Origin: an uncultured Flavihumibacter sp.
Lineage (GTDB): Bacteria; Bacteroidota; Bacteroidia; Chitinophagales; Chitinophagaceae
Direction: 5' to 3'
DNA length: 18,329 nucleotides
Assembly (NCBI GenBank): GCA_946481605.1
Contig: CAMLPA010000012.1
Location: 1-18,329 of the forward strand
The notes below the pieces were generated by a model. It was not told where the DNA came from, made no database searches, and was given only the letters and a program-made list of their open reading frames with translations. Shown here in pieces: positions 1 to 6,623 of the stretch. Within the stretch, counting starts at the first letter, position 1; the number at the start of each line of letters is the position of its first letter. The translations under genes were made by a program, and so were the position numbers.

Positions 1-921
1 TACATTCTTTTCATCGCGCTCTTCGCTATCCTGGTGTACGCGCCTATCGCGCACTGGACCTGGCATCCCGAAGGATTCCTCTTCAAATGGGGTGTTCTTG
101 ACTTTGCCGGTGGTACCGTGGTACACATTTCAGCCGGTTGCGCCGCCCTCGCAGGTGCGTTGGTACTGAAAAGGAGAAAGTCACACATGGAGCACCAGGA
201 AATTCCTCCCGCCAACATTCCTTATGTACTGATTGGTACTGGTCTGCTCTGGTTCGGCTGGTTCGGCTTTAACGCAGGTTCCGCACTGGGTGCAGGTTCT
301 CTTGCTGTTTCCGCTTTCGCCACCACCAACACCGCTGCTGCTGCCGCTGGTTTGTCCTGGATGTTCTTCGATGTACTCCGTGGCAAGAAGCCTTCCGTAC
401 TCGGTTTCTGTATCGGTGCAGTAGTTGGCCTGGTTGCCATTACGCCCGCTGCAGGCTTCGTTGCGGTTCCACAAAGCATCTTCATCGGTGTTGTTGCAGC
501 CATCATCTCTAACCTCGCAGTTTATTACAAACAAAAATCCAAACTGGACGATACACTGGACGTATTCCCCTGCCACGGTATTGGTGGTATGGTAGGTATG
601 CTCCTCACCGGTATGCTGGCTACCAAAGCTGTAAACGGCGCGGGTAACGATGGTTTGTTCTACGGCAATTCTGAGTTCTTCTTTACACAGGTGAAAGCGC
701 TCGCCATTGTAGTAGCCTACAGCTTCACAGTATCTTTCCTGATCTTCAAATTCATCAACTTCATCCTGCCGCTCCGCGTTAGTTCTGAAGAGGAAGAACT
801 GGGTCTGGATGCTACTCAACACAACGAGAAGTACCTGCAAGGCACCCTGCTGATCAGCAACAACGGAAAAATGAAAGAAACACCTGCAGATGCAGAAAAA
901 GGCACAGTAGACGTGATATAG
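1..921 (+). CDS. amt: Ammonium transporter Amt, C-terminal part (5' end outside window)
   Basis: Inner-membrane channel of the Amt/Mep/Rh family, which binds ammonium outside the cell and passes ammonia to the cytoplasm. The frame is open from base 1, so the gene starts upstream; 306 residues are visible, roughly the last two thirds of a usual Amt. The family signature GVLDFAGGTVVHISAG lies at fragment residues 31-46, with the structural Asp at 34 and the first pore His at 42. The second pore His is in the FPCHGIGG motif at about residue 192. Hydrophobic segments alternate through to about residue 265, followed by a polar cytoplasmic tail rich in Glu and Lys, as expected for the end that meets a GlnK-type PII protein. 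No PII gene is visible, but it could lie upstream. A porin gene follows after 65 bases on the same strand. The family call is very secure; which Amt paralogue this is cannot be told. Confidence 0.96.
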   Translation, partial: YILFIALFAILVYAPIAHWTWHPEGFLFKWGVLDFAGGTVVHISAGCAALAGALVLKRRKSHMEHQEIPPANIPYVLIGTGLLWFGWFGFNAGSALGAGSLAVSAFATTNTAAAAAGLSWMFFDVLRGKKPSVLGFCIGAVVGLVAITPAAGFVAVPQSIFIGVVAAIISNLAVYYKQKSKLDDTLDVFPCHGIGGMVGMLLTGMLATKAVNGAGNDGLFYGNSEFFFTQVKALAIVVAYSFTVSFLIFKFINFILPLRVSSEEEELGLDATQHNEKYLQGTLLISNNGKMKETPADAEKGTVDVI

Positions 922-940
922 TAATCTAGCACATTACTAT
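918..940 (+). other. Intercistronic hairpin overlapping the amt stop codon
   Basis: ATAGTAAT (918-925) pairs perfectly with ATTACTAT (933-940) around a 7-base loop. The amt stop codon lies in the left arm. No T-run follows directly, only CCTTTTTCC about 13 bases later, so it is not a convincing terminator. It may instead be an mRNA-processing or 3'-protecting hairpin between amt and the porin gene. Confidence 0.4.
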
Positions 941-986
941 CGTCCACCATACCTTTTTCCTAATAACAAATAAAAAACGCATAACA

Positions 987-2069
987 ATGTTACAAAAAAT
1001 TTTTGCAACGGCAGTTGCAAGCATGAGCTTTTTGCCCCTACTCGCCCAGGAAACAGAGACCACAACAGAAGCTTCCACAGAAAAAAAGTCAACGACCACC
1101 TTCTCCGGAATGGCCGATGTATATTATCGTTGGGATTTCAATAAAATGGCTGGTAACAACAAAACCAGTTTCACCAACAGCCACAATTCGTTTGAATTGG
1201 GCATGATCAGCGCGAAGCTGGAACACAAATGGGACAAAGTTGCACTGGTAGCCGATATCGGTTTCGGAAAGCGTGCAGAAGATTTCAACTATGCTGATGA
1301 AAACACACGTTTCGCTATTAAGCAGTTGAATGTGGCTTACGCACCTACTGAATGGCTGAAATTCACCGCCGGAACTTTCGCCACCCACGTTGGTTATGAA
1401 CTGGTGGATCCTAACCTGAACAGGAACTACAGCATGTCGTACCTCTTCTCTTACGGTCCTTTCCAGCATACCGGTCTGAAAGCCGACATCACCGCGGGTA
1501 AACACAGTTTCATGGTGGGTATCACCAACCCCACCGATCTGAAATTCGCTCCGGAAGGAAGTAAGAAATTTGTGATCGGTCAATACGGATTCGCCATCAG
1601 CGACGCAGTAAAAACTTACCTGAATGTTGTTGCCGGAGAAGATGACGCCACTATTGATTCCAAAATTTTCCAGGGCGACTTCGTACTTACCGCCGGTGTA
1701 AGCGATAAGTTTTCCGTTGGCGCCAACGCCAGCTTCAACCGCAACACTTATCCCGTTGCAGGCAAAAAAGAGTCCTTCAACTGGTGGGGTGCCGCTGGTT
1801 ACCTGAACTTCGATCCTACTGAATCGTTGGGCTTCACACTCCGTGTGGAAAATTTCGATGATAAAGATCAGCGCAATGTATTTGCAGATGCCCCTAAAGG
1901 CGGAAGCGTGCTGGCCACCACATTATCTACCAACATCAAAATAAAATCACTCATCTTAATACCGGAAATCCGGTTTGAAAACGCTGGCGAGGAGATTTAT
2001 GAAAATAAATCCGGCGCAGGCAAGAAGACGAACGGCCATTTTCTAGTTGCAGCCGTCTATCAGTTTTGA
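987..2069 (+). CDS. Outer-membrane beta-barrel porin (OmpL-like / Bbp2-type)
   Basis: Predicted outer-membrane channel of 360 residues. A Sec signal peptide covers about residues 1-20, with probable cleavage before QETET. A short Thr/Glu/Ser-rich stretch follows. The rest shows alternating polar and aromatic residues typical of transmembrane beta strands (for example SGMADVYYRWDF, HSFMVGITNP, NWWGAAGYLNF) and ends in VAAVYQF; a C-terminal Phe is the usual outer-membrane barrel signal. The sequence resembles the Bacteroidota porins annotated as beta-barrel porin-2/OmpL-like. It sits 65 bases after amt on the same strand with no clear TAnnTTTG promoter between (TACCTTTT at about 952 misses one base), so co-transcription with amt is likely. 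This suggests a role in letting ammonium or another small nitrogen solute across the outer membrane, which is inference. No Shine-Dalgarno is present. The start codon gives a clean signal peptide. Confidence 0.85.
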   Translation: MLQKIFATAVASMSFLPLLAQETETTTEASTEKKSTTTFSGMADVYYRWDFNKMAGNNKTSFTNSHNSFELGMISAKLEHKWDKVALVADIGFGKRAEDFNYADENTRFAIKQLNVAYAPTEWLKFTAGTFATHVGYELVDPNLNRNYSMSYLFSYGPFQHTGLKADITAGKHSFMVGITNPTDLKFAPEGSKKFVIGQYGFAISDAVKTYLNVVAGEDDATIDSKIFQGDFVLTAGVSDKFSVGANASFNRNTYPVAGKKESFNWWGAAGYLNFDPTESLGFTLRVENFDDKDQRNVFADAPKGGSVLATTLSTNIKIKSLILIPEIRFENAGEEIYENKSGAGKKTNGHFLVAAVYQF

Positions 2070-2075
2070 TGAAAG

Positions 2076-2103
2076 AAAAAGCCGGGTTTTTACCCGGCTT
2101 TTT
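2076..2103. terminator. Bidirectional rho-independent terminator (porin / ppc)
   Basis: AAAAAGCCGGGT (2076-2087) pairs with ACCCGGCTTTTT (2092-2103) around a TTTT loop. The 7-bp GC-rich core is flanked by an A-run on one side and a T-run on the other, so it can end transcripts in both directions: the porin on the plus strand, whose stop is 7 bases before, and ppc on the minus strand, whose stop is at 2189. Confidence 0.87.
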
Positions 2104-2188
2104 CGCTTTTAAGAACGACCAATTCGTTTTCAGATAGCTTCACCTACCCTATCTCTCCTTATTCTATTGTACCCATTTTTTATAAGGC

Positions 2189-4765
2189 TTACGCGGAGTT
2201 CCTGCCGGCATTAATGATACCGAAAGAAGCTCTTGTCGTAAGCTTTTCATATAGTTCCTTTCTGCCCTGCTCTTTCAACAAAGCCGGATCCTGCAATGCC
2301 TGGATCGCATATTGCTGAATGGTAAGCAGCGGCAATACAATCTTGTCGCGCATCTGGATGGAAAGCTGGTCAACAGGATAATCGCTCATCAGTTCAGTAT
2401 GACCAGTTATTTTAGAAAGGTATTTCCAGGTCAGTTCATATTCGTAATAAATCTTGTTCCAGATTTCTCCGAACTCGGGGTGTGCTGATAAGTGTTCGGT
2501 AAGCGGGAAATAACATTTCTTCATCGCCATCTCGCAGTTGTCCACAAGCGTTTTAAAGAACATGGATTTGCGGTACAGTTCCTTCACTTCATTCAACCTT
2601 CCTTTCTTCTCCATCGCCTGCATAGCCATACCCATGCCGTAATAACCGGTCACGTTCTGCTTTAACTGGCTCCAGGCACTTACATAAGGAATCGCGCGCA
2701 GGTCCTTTAACGTTAGTTTCGAGTTGTTGTTCCGCTTCGCGGGCCGGCTGCCAATATTGGTATCGCTGTAGAACCGGAGCGGACTTACCGCCGAAAGATA
2801 TGACATGAACTTCGGGTGCTCTTTCAGTTCGGTATACGCATGAAAACTTTCGCGTGAAAGTTGCTCCAACAGGCTTTCTTCTTCTTCTGTAAATGTTTTC
2901 TCCAGGGAACTGAACAATTCATTGGTTACTCCTGCATGAAGCAGTTGTTCCATATTAAACTGTGCCGCATCAACGGTTCCGAAGCTGGAACTTACGGTTT
3001 GCCCCTGAACGGTTACCTGGATTTCTTTCCCGGAAATATTCTTCCCGAGTGACGCGTAAAACTTATGTGTTTTCCCTCCACCACGTGCGGGCGGACCGCC
3101 CCTGCCATCGAAGAACAGCACGTCGATACCGAACTCCTTTGATACCCTGGTCAGCGTTTCTTTCGCTTTGTAGATGCCCCAGTTGGCCATCATATAACCG
3201 CCATCTTTTGTGCCGTCGCTGAAACCGAGCATTACGGTCTGCTTATTGCCCCGGCGCTTCAGGTGTTTGCGGTACACATCAAGACTATACAGTTCACGCA
3301 TAACATCCGCGGCCACTTCCAGGTCGGAGATGGTCTCGAACAATGGCACCACATCAATGTGCATGTCTTTTTCTTTCCAGCCACACATCCTGAAGAGTGC
3401 GTATACTTCCATTACTTCCAGTGCGGAGCCGCACTGGCTGATGATGTAGCGGCTGCAGCCCTCAGGGCCGTTCATTTTATGGATTTCGCGGATCGCGTAA
3501 ATGGATTCTATCGTATCCTTTTCGATGCCTTTTTCCCAGTTGTCGGATTTGAAATGCCCATCCGCGGTAATCAGCAGTTTCAGCTTTTCCGCGTCACTCA
3601 GTTTACCATAATTCGTGGGCAGTTCCGTTTCACCTTCTGCGGCCATCATAGTGATCACCTTGTTGTGTACGGAACTTTCCTGCCGCACATCCAGCGTAGC
3701 GAAATACAACCCGAAAAGGTGCACTTTATTGATGAAGCTGTTGAGCAGGTCGAGGAAAAGACTGCTGTGGCGGTGGATCAGCATTTCGCGGATTTCCAGC
3801 AAGGGTTTCAGCAGGTCATCTTTGCTCAGTCCTTTTGCGGCGCGGGGAATAAAAAGGTGGTCGTATAGTTTTTCTTCCAGCTTCGTCAGCAGTTCTTCTA
3901 TTCCAGCAAAAGTGAGCCTGCGCTTCAGTTTCCGGATATCGAGGTAATAACATTTGATGATGCTTCCACGCAGGGCGGCGGCCACTTTCAGCGTGATGTC
4001 TGCCGTTACGAAAGGGTTTCCATCCCGGTCGCCACCAGGCCAGAAGCCCATTTGCACCACGGGTTGTTTGGAAGGATCGTATTCAGGATATTGCTGGGTA
4101 AGTTTATTGATAATTTTCCCGCAGGAAGTATAGAAAACATTTTCGAGGTACCAGATCAGGCTCACGGCCTCATCGTACGGTGTGGGTTTCTGCTTTTTGA
4201 AGAAAGGTGTTTTCCCCAATTGCTGCAGGTAAGTATTGATGTGGTTAACATCATTATCGGCCACAGCCTTTGAAAGATCGTTGATGATCCCGAGCACGGG
4301 ACCGGGATAAAACTGTGTGGGGTGCGCTGTAAGTACCAGGCGTACCGCGAAATGCTGCAGCTTTTCGAGCAGATCGTCCTGCCTGCCGGATTGTATCACT
4401 TCCGATTCGAGGTGTTTGAGCGTCCCTACCCCGTTCATATCGTTCACATCACTGAAAGCCGCGTCTTCCAACGCGTCGAACAGCACCACCTGGCGCTCCA
4501 CGTACTGCACAAAACGGAAAAGGAAATCGATGCGTTCCTGTTCGGTTTTCAACGAAGTATGTTTGTGGAAGAACTGCTCCATTAATTCGCGCGGACTCTT
4601 CTTTTTCTTAAATCCTTCCTCGCAATGGTTCTGCAAAAGGGAAAGCAGAATCCCCGTTCTTTCAATACGGTAGAACGGCAGGGACGAGAAAAGACTGTTG
4701 TACAATTGGAACTTCAGTGAAACCTGGTCATGAAACCGGCTTACGGAAGGAAGCGAACTTGCCAT
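2189..4765 (-). CDS. ppc: Phosphoenolpyruvate carboxylase
   Basis: Cytoplasmic enzyme that adds bicarbonate to phosphoenolpyruvate to give oxaloacetate, refilling the TCA cycle. The TAHPTQ motif with the catalytic His is at about residue 148. FWPGGDRDGNPFVT follows at about 240-253, then MLGFSDGTKDGGYMMANW and FDGRGGPPARGGGKTHKF, the glycine-rich loop in the form typical of Bacteroidota enzymes. The C-terminus INAGRNSA corresponds to the usual AG-RNTG end that takes part in catalysis and allostery. Length is 858 residues from the ATG at 4765, normal for the family. A TTG at 4813 would add 16 residues, but a promoter-like element at 4818-4849 predicts transcription starting close to that TTG, so the ATG is preferred. 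No Shine-Dalgarno is seen. The gene follows hpf but is separated from it by a terminator, so it is probably a transcription unit of its own. Confidence 0.96.
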   Translation of the reverse strand: MASSLPSVSRFHDQVSLKFQLYNSLFSSLPFYRIERTGILLSLLQNHCEEGFKKKKSPRELMEQFFHKHTSLKTEQERIDFLFRFVQYVERQVVLFDALEDAAFSDVNDMNGVGTLKHLESEVIQSGRQDDLLEKLQHFAVRLVLTAHPTQFYPGPVLGIINDLSKAVADNDVNHINTYLQQLGKTPFFKKQKPTPYDEAVSLIWYLENVFYTSCGKIINKLTQQYPEYDPSKQPVVQMGFWPGGDRDGNPFVTADITLKVAAALRGSIIKCYYLDIRKLKRRLTFAGIEELLTKLEEKLYDHLFIPRAAKGLSKDDLLKPLLEIREMLIHRHSSLFLDLLNSFINKVHLFGLYFATLDVRQESSVHNKVITMMAAEGETELPTNYGKLSDAEKLKLLITADGHFKSDNWEKGIEKDTIESIYAIREIHKMNGPEGCSRYIISQCGSALEVMEVYALFRMCGWKEKDMHIDVVPLFETISDLEVAADVMRELYSLDVYRKHLKRRGNKQTVMLGFSDGTKDGGYMMANWGIYKAKETLTRVSKEFGIDVLFFDGRGGPPARGGGKTHKFYASLGKNISGKEIQVTVQGQTVSSSFGTVDAAQFNMEQLLHAGVTNELFSSLEKTFTEEEESLLEQLSRESFHAYTELKEHPKFMSYLSAVSPLRFYSDTNIGSRPAKRNNNSKLTLKDLRAIPYVSAWSQLKQNVTGYYGMGMAMQAMEKKGRLNEVKELYRKSMFFKTLVDNCEMAMKKCYFPLTEHLSAHPEFGEIWNKIYYEYELTWKYLSKITGHTELMSDYPVDQLSIQMRDKIVLPLLTIQQYAIQALQDPALLKEQGRKELYEKLTTRASFGIINAGRNSA

Positions 4766-4817
4766 TGGCGTAACGATGTGCTTTTGGTTAATGAAAGGCA
4801 GGCGGGCATTCAAAACG

Positions 4818-4849
4818 CTAATATACTGAAACGACGAGGATGCCCCAAA
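4818..4849 (-). promoter_or_regulatory. Candidate promoter of ppc
   Basis: On the minus strand TTTG (4849-4846) is followed after 20 bases by TATATTAG (4825-4818), one mismatch from the Bacteroidota TAnnTTTG element. The TTTG box lies inside the T-run of the upstream hpf terminator. A transcript starting about 7 bases later would have a leader of roughly 45 bases before the ATG at 4765. Confidence 0.4.
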
Positions 4850-4875
4850 AAAAAGACCCCCGTTTCCGGAGGTCT
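4847..4875 (-). terminator. Rho-independent terminator of hpf
   Basis: On the minus strand AGACCTCCG (4875-4867) pairs with CGGGGGTCT (4862-4854) around a GAAA tetraloop, nine pairs including one G-U, followed by a run of seven T. It lies 10 bases after the hpf stop codon. This is a textbook intrinsic terminator, separating hpf from ppc. Confidence 0.88.
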
Positions 4876-4884
4876 GAAGCCTTA

Positions 4885-5184
4885 TCAGGCGAATTGTTTT
4901 TCTTTTTTTCTTTTTATCTGATTGACCAGCGAATCGAGGGCCTGGTCGAAAGATTCTTCAAATGTTTTGGAACTTGTTTTTACGAAGAAATCGTGGCGTG
5001 GAACGTGTACCCTGATCTCTACGATTTTATCCTTTATCGTGTGAACTACATTGTCCAGCTTTAAGAATACGTCCGCTTTGATGATTCTGTCATGAAACGT
5101 TGAAAGTTTTTGCAATTTCTGATTCACGTAATCTACCAGTTTAACATCTGGATTAAAATGCACAGTCTGAATGTTAACGTTCAT
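4885..5184 (-). CDS. hpf: Short ribosome hibernation-promoting factor (HPF/RaiA family)
   Basis: Small cytoplasmic protein of 99 residues that binds the 30S decoding region and keeps ribosomes inactive in stationary phase or stress. The whole length matches the HPF/YfiA fold: an N-terminal strand MNVNIQTVHF, helix VDYVNQKLQKLSTF, then paired strands (KADVFLKLDN, DKIVEIRVHVPRHDFFV) and a final helix FEESFDQALDSLVNQIKRKKEK. It lacks the extra C-terminal dimerisation domain of long HPF, so it is the short form, which in other bacteria needs a partner such as RMF to make 100S dimers. It lies downstream of rpsU and the recombinase, as in many Bacteroidota. The 160-base gap before it holds a possible promoter, so it may be transcribed separately. 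No Shine-Dalgarno is present. Confidence 0.93.
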   Translation of the reverse strand: MNVNIQTVHFNPDVKLVDYVNQKLQKLSTFHDRIIKADVFLKLDNVVHTIKDKIVEIRVHVPRHDFFVKTSSKTFEESFDQALDSLVNQIKRKKEKQFA

Positions 5185-5292
5185 AGCATCGCAATTTTAT
5201 TATGAAGAAATAAGAAATGAAAGAACTGCAGTTTGTTCATATTGGATATTGTTTTATCGGACTATTAAGTTATGTTGAAATTATTGGAATCC

Positions 5293-5300
5293 CAAAAATA
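5293..5300 (-). promoter_or_regulatory. Possible -7 promoter element of hpf
   Basis: TATTTTTG on the minus strand matches TAnnTTTG in the gap between xerC and hpf. No TTG/TTTG is found 17-23 bases upstream, so the support is partial. It would give a leader of about 100 bases, which contains a perfect 10-base palindrome AACTGCAGTT at 5224-5233 that could be an operator or chance. Confidence 0.33.
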
Positions 5301-5344
5301 TAGTGGTGTTTTTTAGGGTTTGAAATGATATTTTAACCTCATTT

Positions 5345-6256
5345 TCATTCCCCTTTTGGATGTGCTTTTTTATGTGCGGCTTTCAGCTTTTCAATGGTAT
5401 TATGGGTATATACCTGTGTGGCCGCCAGGCTGGAGTGTCCCAGCAATTCCTTGATGGCGTTGAGGTCTGCACCATTATTGGAAAGATGGGTGGCAAAGCT
5501 GTGCCGCAGTACGTGCGGACTCTTCTTCGTGATGGTGGTCACCTGTGCAAGCGCCTGCTTTACCATATTGTATAATTGCTTTTCCCCCAACTTCTTTCCC
5601 TTTGAAGTAAGCAATAAGGGCGATTCCTGTGTTGCTCCTTCTTCAGGCCGGTCAGGGTGTTGCAGGTACGCCTTTATTTCAGCCATCAGTTCCTGTTGAA
5701 GCGGGATCATCCTTTCTTTATTGCCTTTTCCCAATACCCGGAGTTGGGCTCTTGAAAATTCCACCTGTTCACGCGTAAGTCCGATAAGTTCGGCACGGCG
5801 CATCCCGGTATGGTACAACAATACCAGCGCGAGCCGTTGTGTTCTCCCCTCCCAGTTATCCGGAAACTCTACATGCCTGAATAAGGTCTCCAATTGGGCC
5901 TTCTCCACATATACGGGGAGCTTCCTGCCGATTTTTGGCAATACAATGCCCGCGGCGGGCGATTGCGACTGAAGCCCGCTTTTTATCCGGTATTTGTAGA
6001 AAGATTGCAAGGCTGAAGCCCTTCGCCGCATGGTAGTGGCGGTGGCCCCCTGCTCCTTCAGGGAAACGAGCCAGGAGCGCACCATTGGTTGGGTAACGGC
6101 TTCAAACCCGGTTACGTCAAACTCTTTTTCAATGTATTCGTGGAAAAAACGCAAGTCATCCCCATAACTCCGGATGGTATTGAACGCATACCGCTTCACC
6201 GTGGAAAGATGGGTGAGAAACGATTGAATGGCAGGATGATACTGAGGTAATAACAT
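5345..6256 (-). CDS. xerC: Tyrosine recombinase, XerC/XerD type
   Basis: DNA site-specific recombinase of 303 residues. An N-terminal SAM-like core-binding domain spans about residues 8-92 and the catalytic domain about 113-297. All active-site residues of the family can be placed: Arg153 in HTGMRRAEL, Lys177 in GKGNKER, His248 and Arg251 in HVLRHSFATHL, His274 in LLGHSS, and the nucleophile Tyr283 in QVYTH. The length, and the absence of any integrase-specific N-terminal domain, fit a chromosome-dimer-resolving Xer rather than a phage or transposon integrase. Its position between rpsU and hpf is a conserved Bacteroidota arrangement, which also argues for a housekeeping role. Whether it is the XerC or the XerD partner cannot be decided here. 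The start codon lies 2 bases beyond a hairpin that probably ends the rpsU transcript; no Shine-Dalgarno is present. Confidence 0.92.
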   Translation of the reverse strand: MLLPQYHPAIQSFLTHLSTVKRYAFNTIRSYGDDLRFFHEYIEKEFDVTGFEAVTQPMVRSWLVSLKEQGATATTMRRRASALQSFYKYRIKSGLQSQSPAAGIVLPKIGRKLPVYVEKAQLETLFRHVEFPDNWEGRTQRLALVLLYHTGMRRAELIGLTREQVEFSRAQLRVLGKGNKERMIPLQQELMAEIKAYLQHPDRPEEGATQESPLLLTSKGKKLGEKQLYNMVKQALAQVTTITKKSPHVLRHSFATHLSNNGADLNAIKELLGHSSLAATQVYTHNTIEKLKAAHKKAHPKGE

Positions 6257-6297
6257 AAAAAGGTTGGTCCAAAGTTATACTGTTTGAACCAACCTTT
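6257..6297 (-). terminator. Hairpin/terminator after rpsU, abutting the xerC start codon
   Basis: On the minus strand AAAGGTTGGTTCAAA (6297-6283) pairs with TTTGGACCAACCTTT (6273-6259), 14 of 15 pairs, around a 9-base loop. The right arm runs into TTTTT (6261-6257), immediately followed by the xerC ATG. It has the shape of an intrinsic terminator for rpsU, whose stop is 27 bases upstream. Confidence 0.65.
6270..6277 (-). promoter_or_regulatory. Possible -7 promoter element of xerC inside the hairpin
   Basis: TAACTTTG on the minus strand matches TAnnTTTG and spans the loop and the start of the right arm of the rpsU/xerC hairpin. Initiation about 7 bases later would leave only a few untranslated bases before the xerC ATG. 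No good -33 box is seen at the expected distance. Confidence 0.4.
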
Positions 6298-6324
6298 GTA
6301 ATATAAGGAATAAGTTATTCCGGG

Positions 6325-6522
6325 TTATGCTTCGATCTTGCCGCTGGCGATCTGCTGCTTGTACACAGCTTTCAGCACTTGACCACGACGCTTAACAGAC
6401 GGCTTTGTGAAAGACTGACGACCTCTCAGTTGCAATAAGATCTTCGCTTTTTCGAATTTCTTCTTGTACTTCTTGAGTGCCTTGTCAATATTTTCGCAGT
6501 CTTTAGAATCGATGATTAACAT
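6325..6522 (-). CDS. rpsU: Small ribosomal subunit protein bS21
   Basis: Basic 65-residue protein of the 30S subunit, which sits near the 3' end of 16S rRNA. The sequence MLIIDSKDCENIDKALKKYKKKFEK followed by LRGRQSFTKPSVKRR is typical of Bacteroidota S21. The start at 6522 is fixed by the family N-terminus and by a perfect Shine-Dalgarno 7 bases before it; an upstream in-frame ATG at 6558 would add 12 residues that family members lack and would precede the ribosome-binding site. A full-consensus promoter lies at 6556-6586, giving a leader of about 27 bases. In Flavobacterium, bS21 helps hide the anti-Shine-Dalgarno, so ribosomes short of bS21 would favour this mRNA: an autoregulatory loop that the sequence here fits. 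It diverges from ribE and heads the rpsU-xerC-hpf chain. Confidence 0.96.
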   Translation of the reverse strand: MLIIDSKDCENIDKALKKYKKKFEKAKILLQLRGRQSFTKPSVKRRGQVLKAVYKQQIASGKIEA

Positions 6523-6529
6523 ATTTGAT

Positions 6530-6537
6530 ACCTCCTT
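6530..6537 (-). promoter_or_regulatory. Perfect Shine-Dalgarno of rpsU
   Basis: AAGGAGGT on the minus strand is complementary to the anti-Shine-Dalgarno core of 16S rRNA over eight bases and lies 7 bases before the ATG at 6522. No other gene start in the window has a comparable site. Confidence 0.9.
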
Positions 6538-6555
6538 TAATGAAATTTGGGATGG

Positions 6556-6586
6556 CAAAGGTAGGGATATTTCTCAAAAAAACAAA
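6556..6586 (-). promoter_or_regulatory. Promoter of rpsU
   Basis: On the minus strand TTTG (6586-6583), a 19-base spacer and TACCTTTG (6563-6556) match the Bacteroidota sigma-A consensus TTTG-N19-TAnnTTTG exactly. It is the best promoter in the window. Transcription would start near 6549. Confidence 0.8.
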
Positions 6587-6623
6587 CCTTACCAACAAAT
6601 TCGTGATATCCTTAATTTGCGGC

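Noticed and set aside
181..840. Long minus-strand frame of 219 codons opposite amt
   Set aside because: It is the mirror of a strongly conserved membrane-protein gene, has an improbable Cys/Glu-rich composition and no start context.
3263..3868. Plus-strand frame of 201 codons inside ppc
   Set aside because: It is antisense to well-conserved PEPC motifs; its composition reflects the opposite strand and no promoter precedes it.
4766..4813. TTG start adding 16 residues to ppc
   Set aside because: The added residues show no family similarity and the likely transcription start falls at about the same place.
5185..5344. tRNA or small RNA gene between xerC and hpf
   Set aside because: No cloverleaf or strong stem is present; the stretch is AT-rich with only a short palindrome and a possible -7 element.
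5345..6256. Recombinase as integrase of a mobile element
   Set aside because: There are no attachment-site repeats, no cargo or excisionase genes, and the gene sits in a conserved housekeeping order; Xer is the simpler reading.
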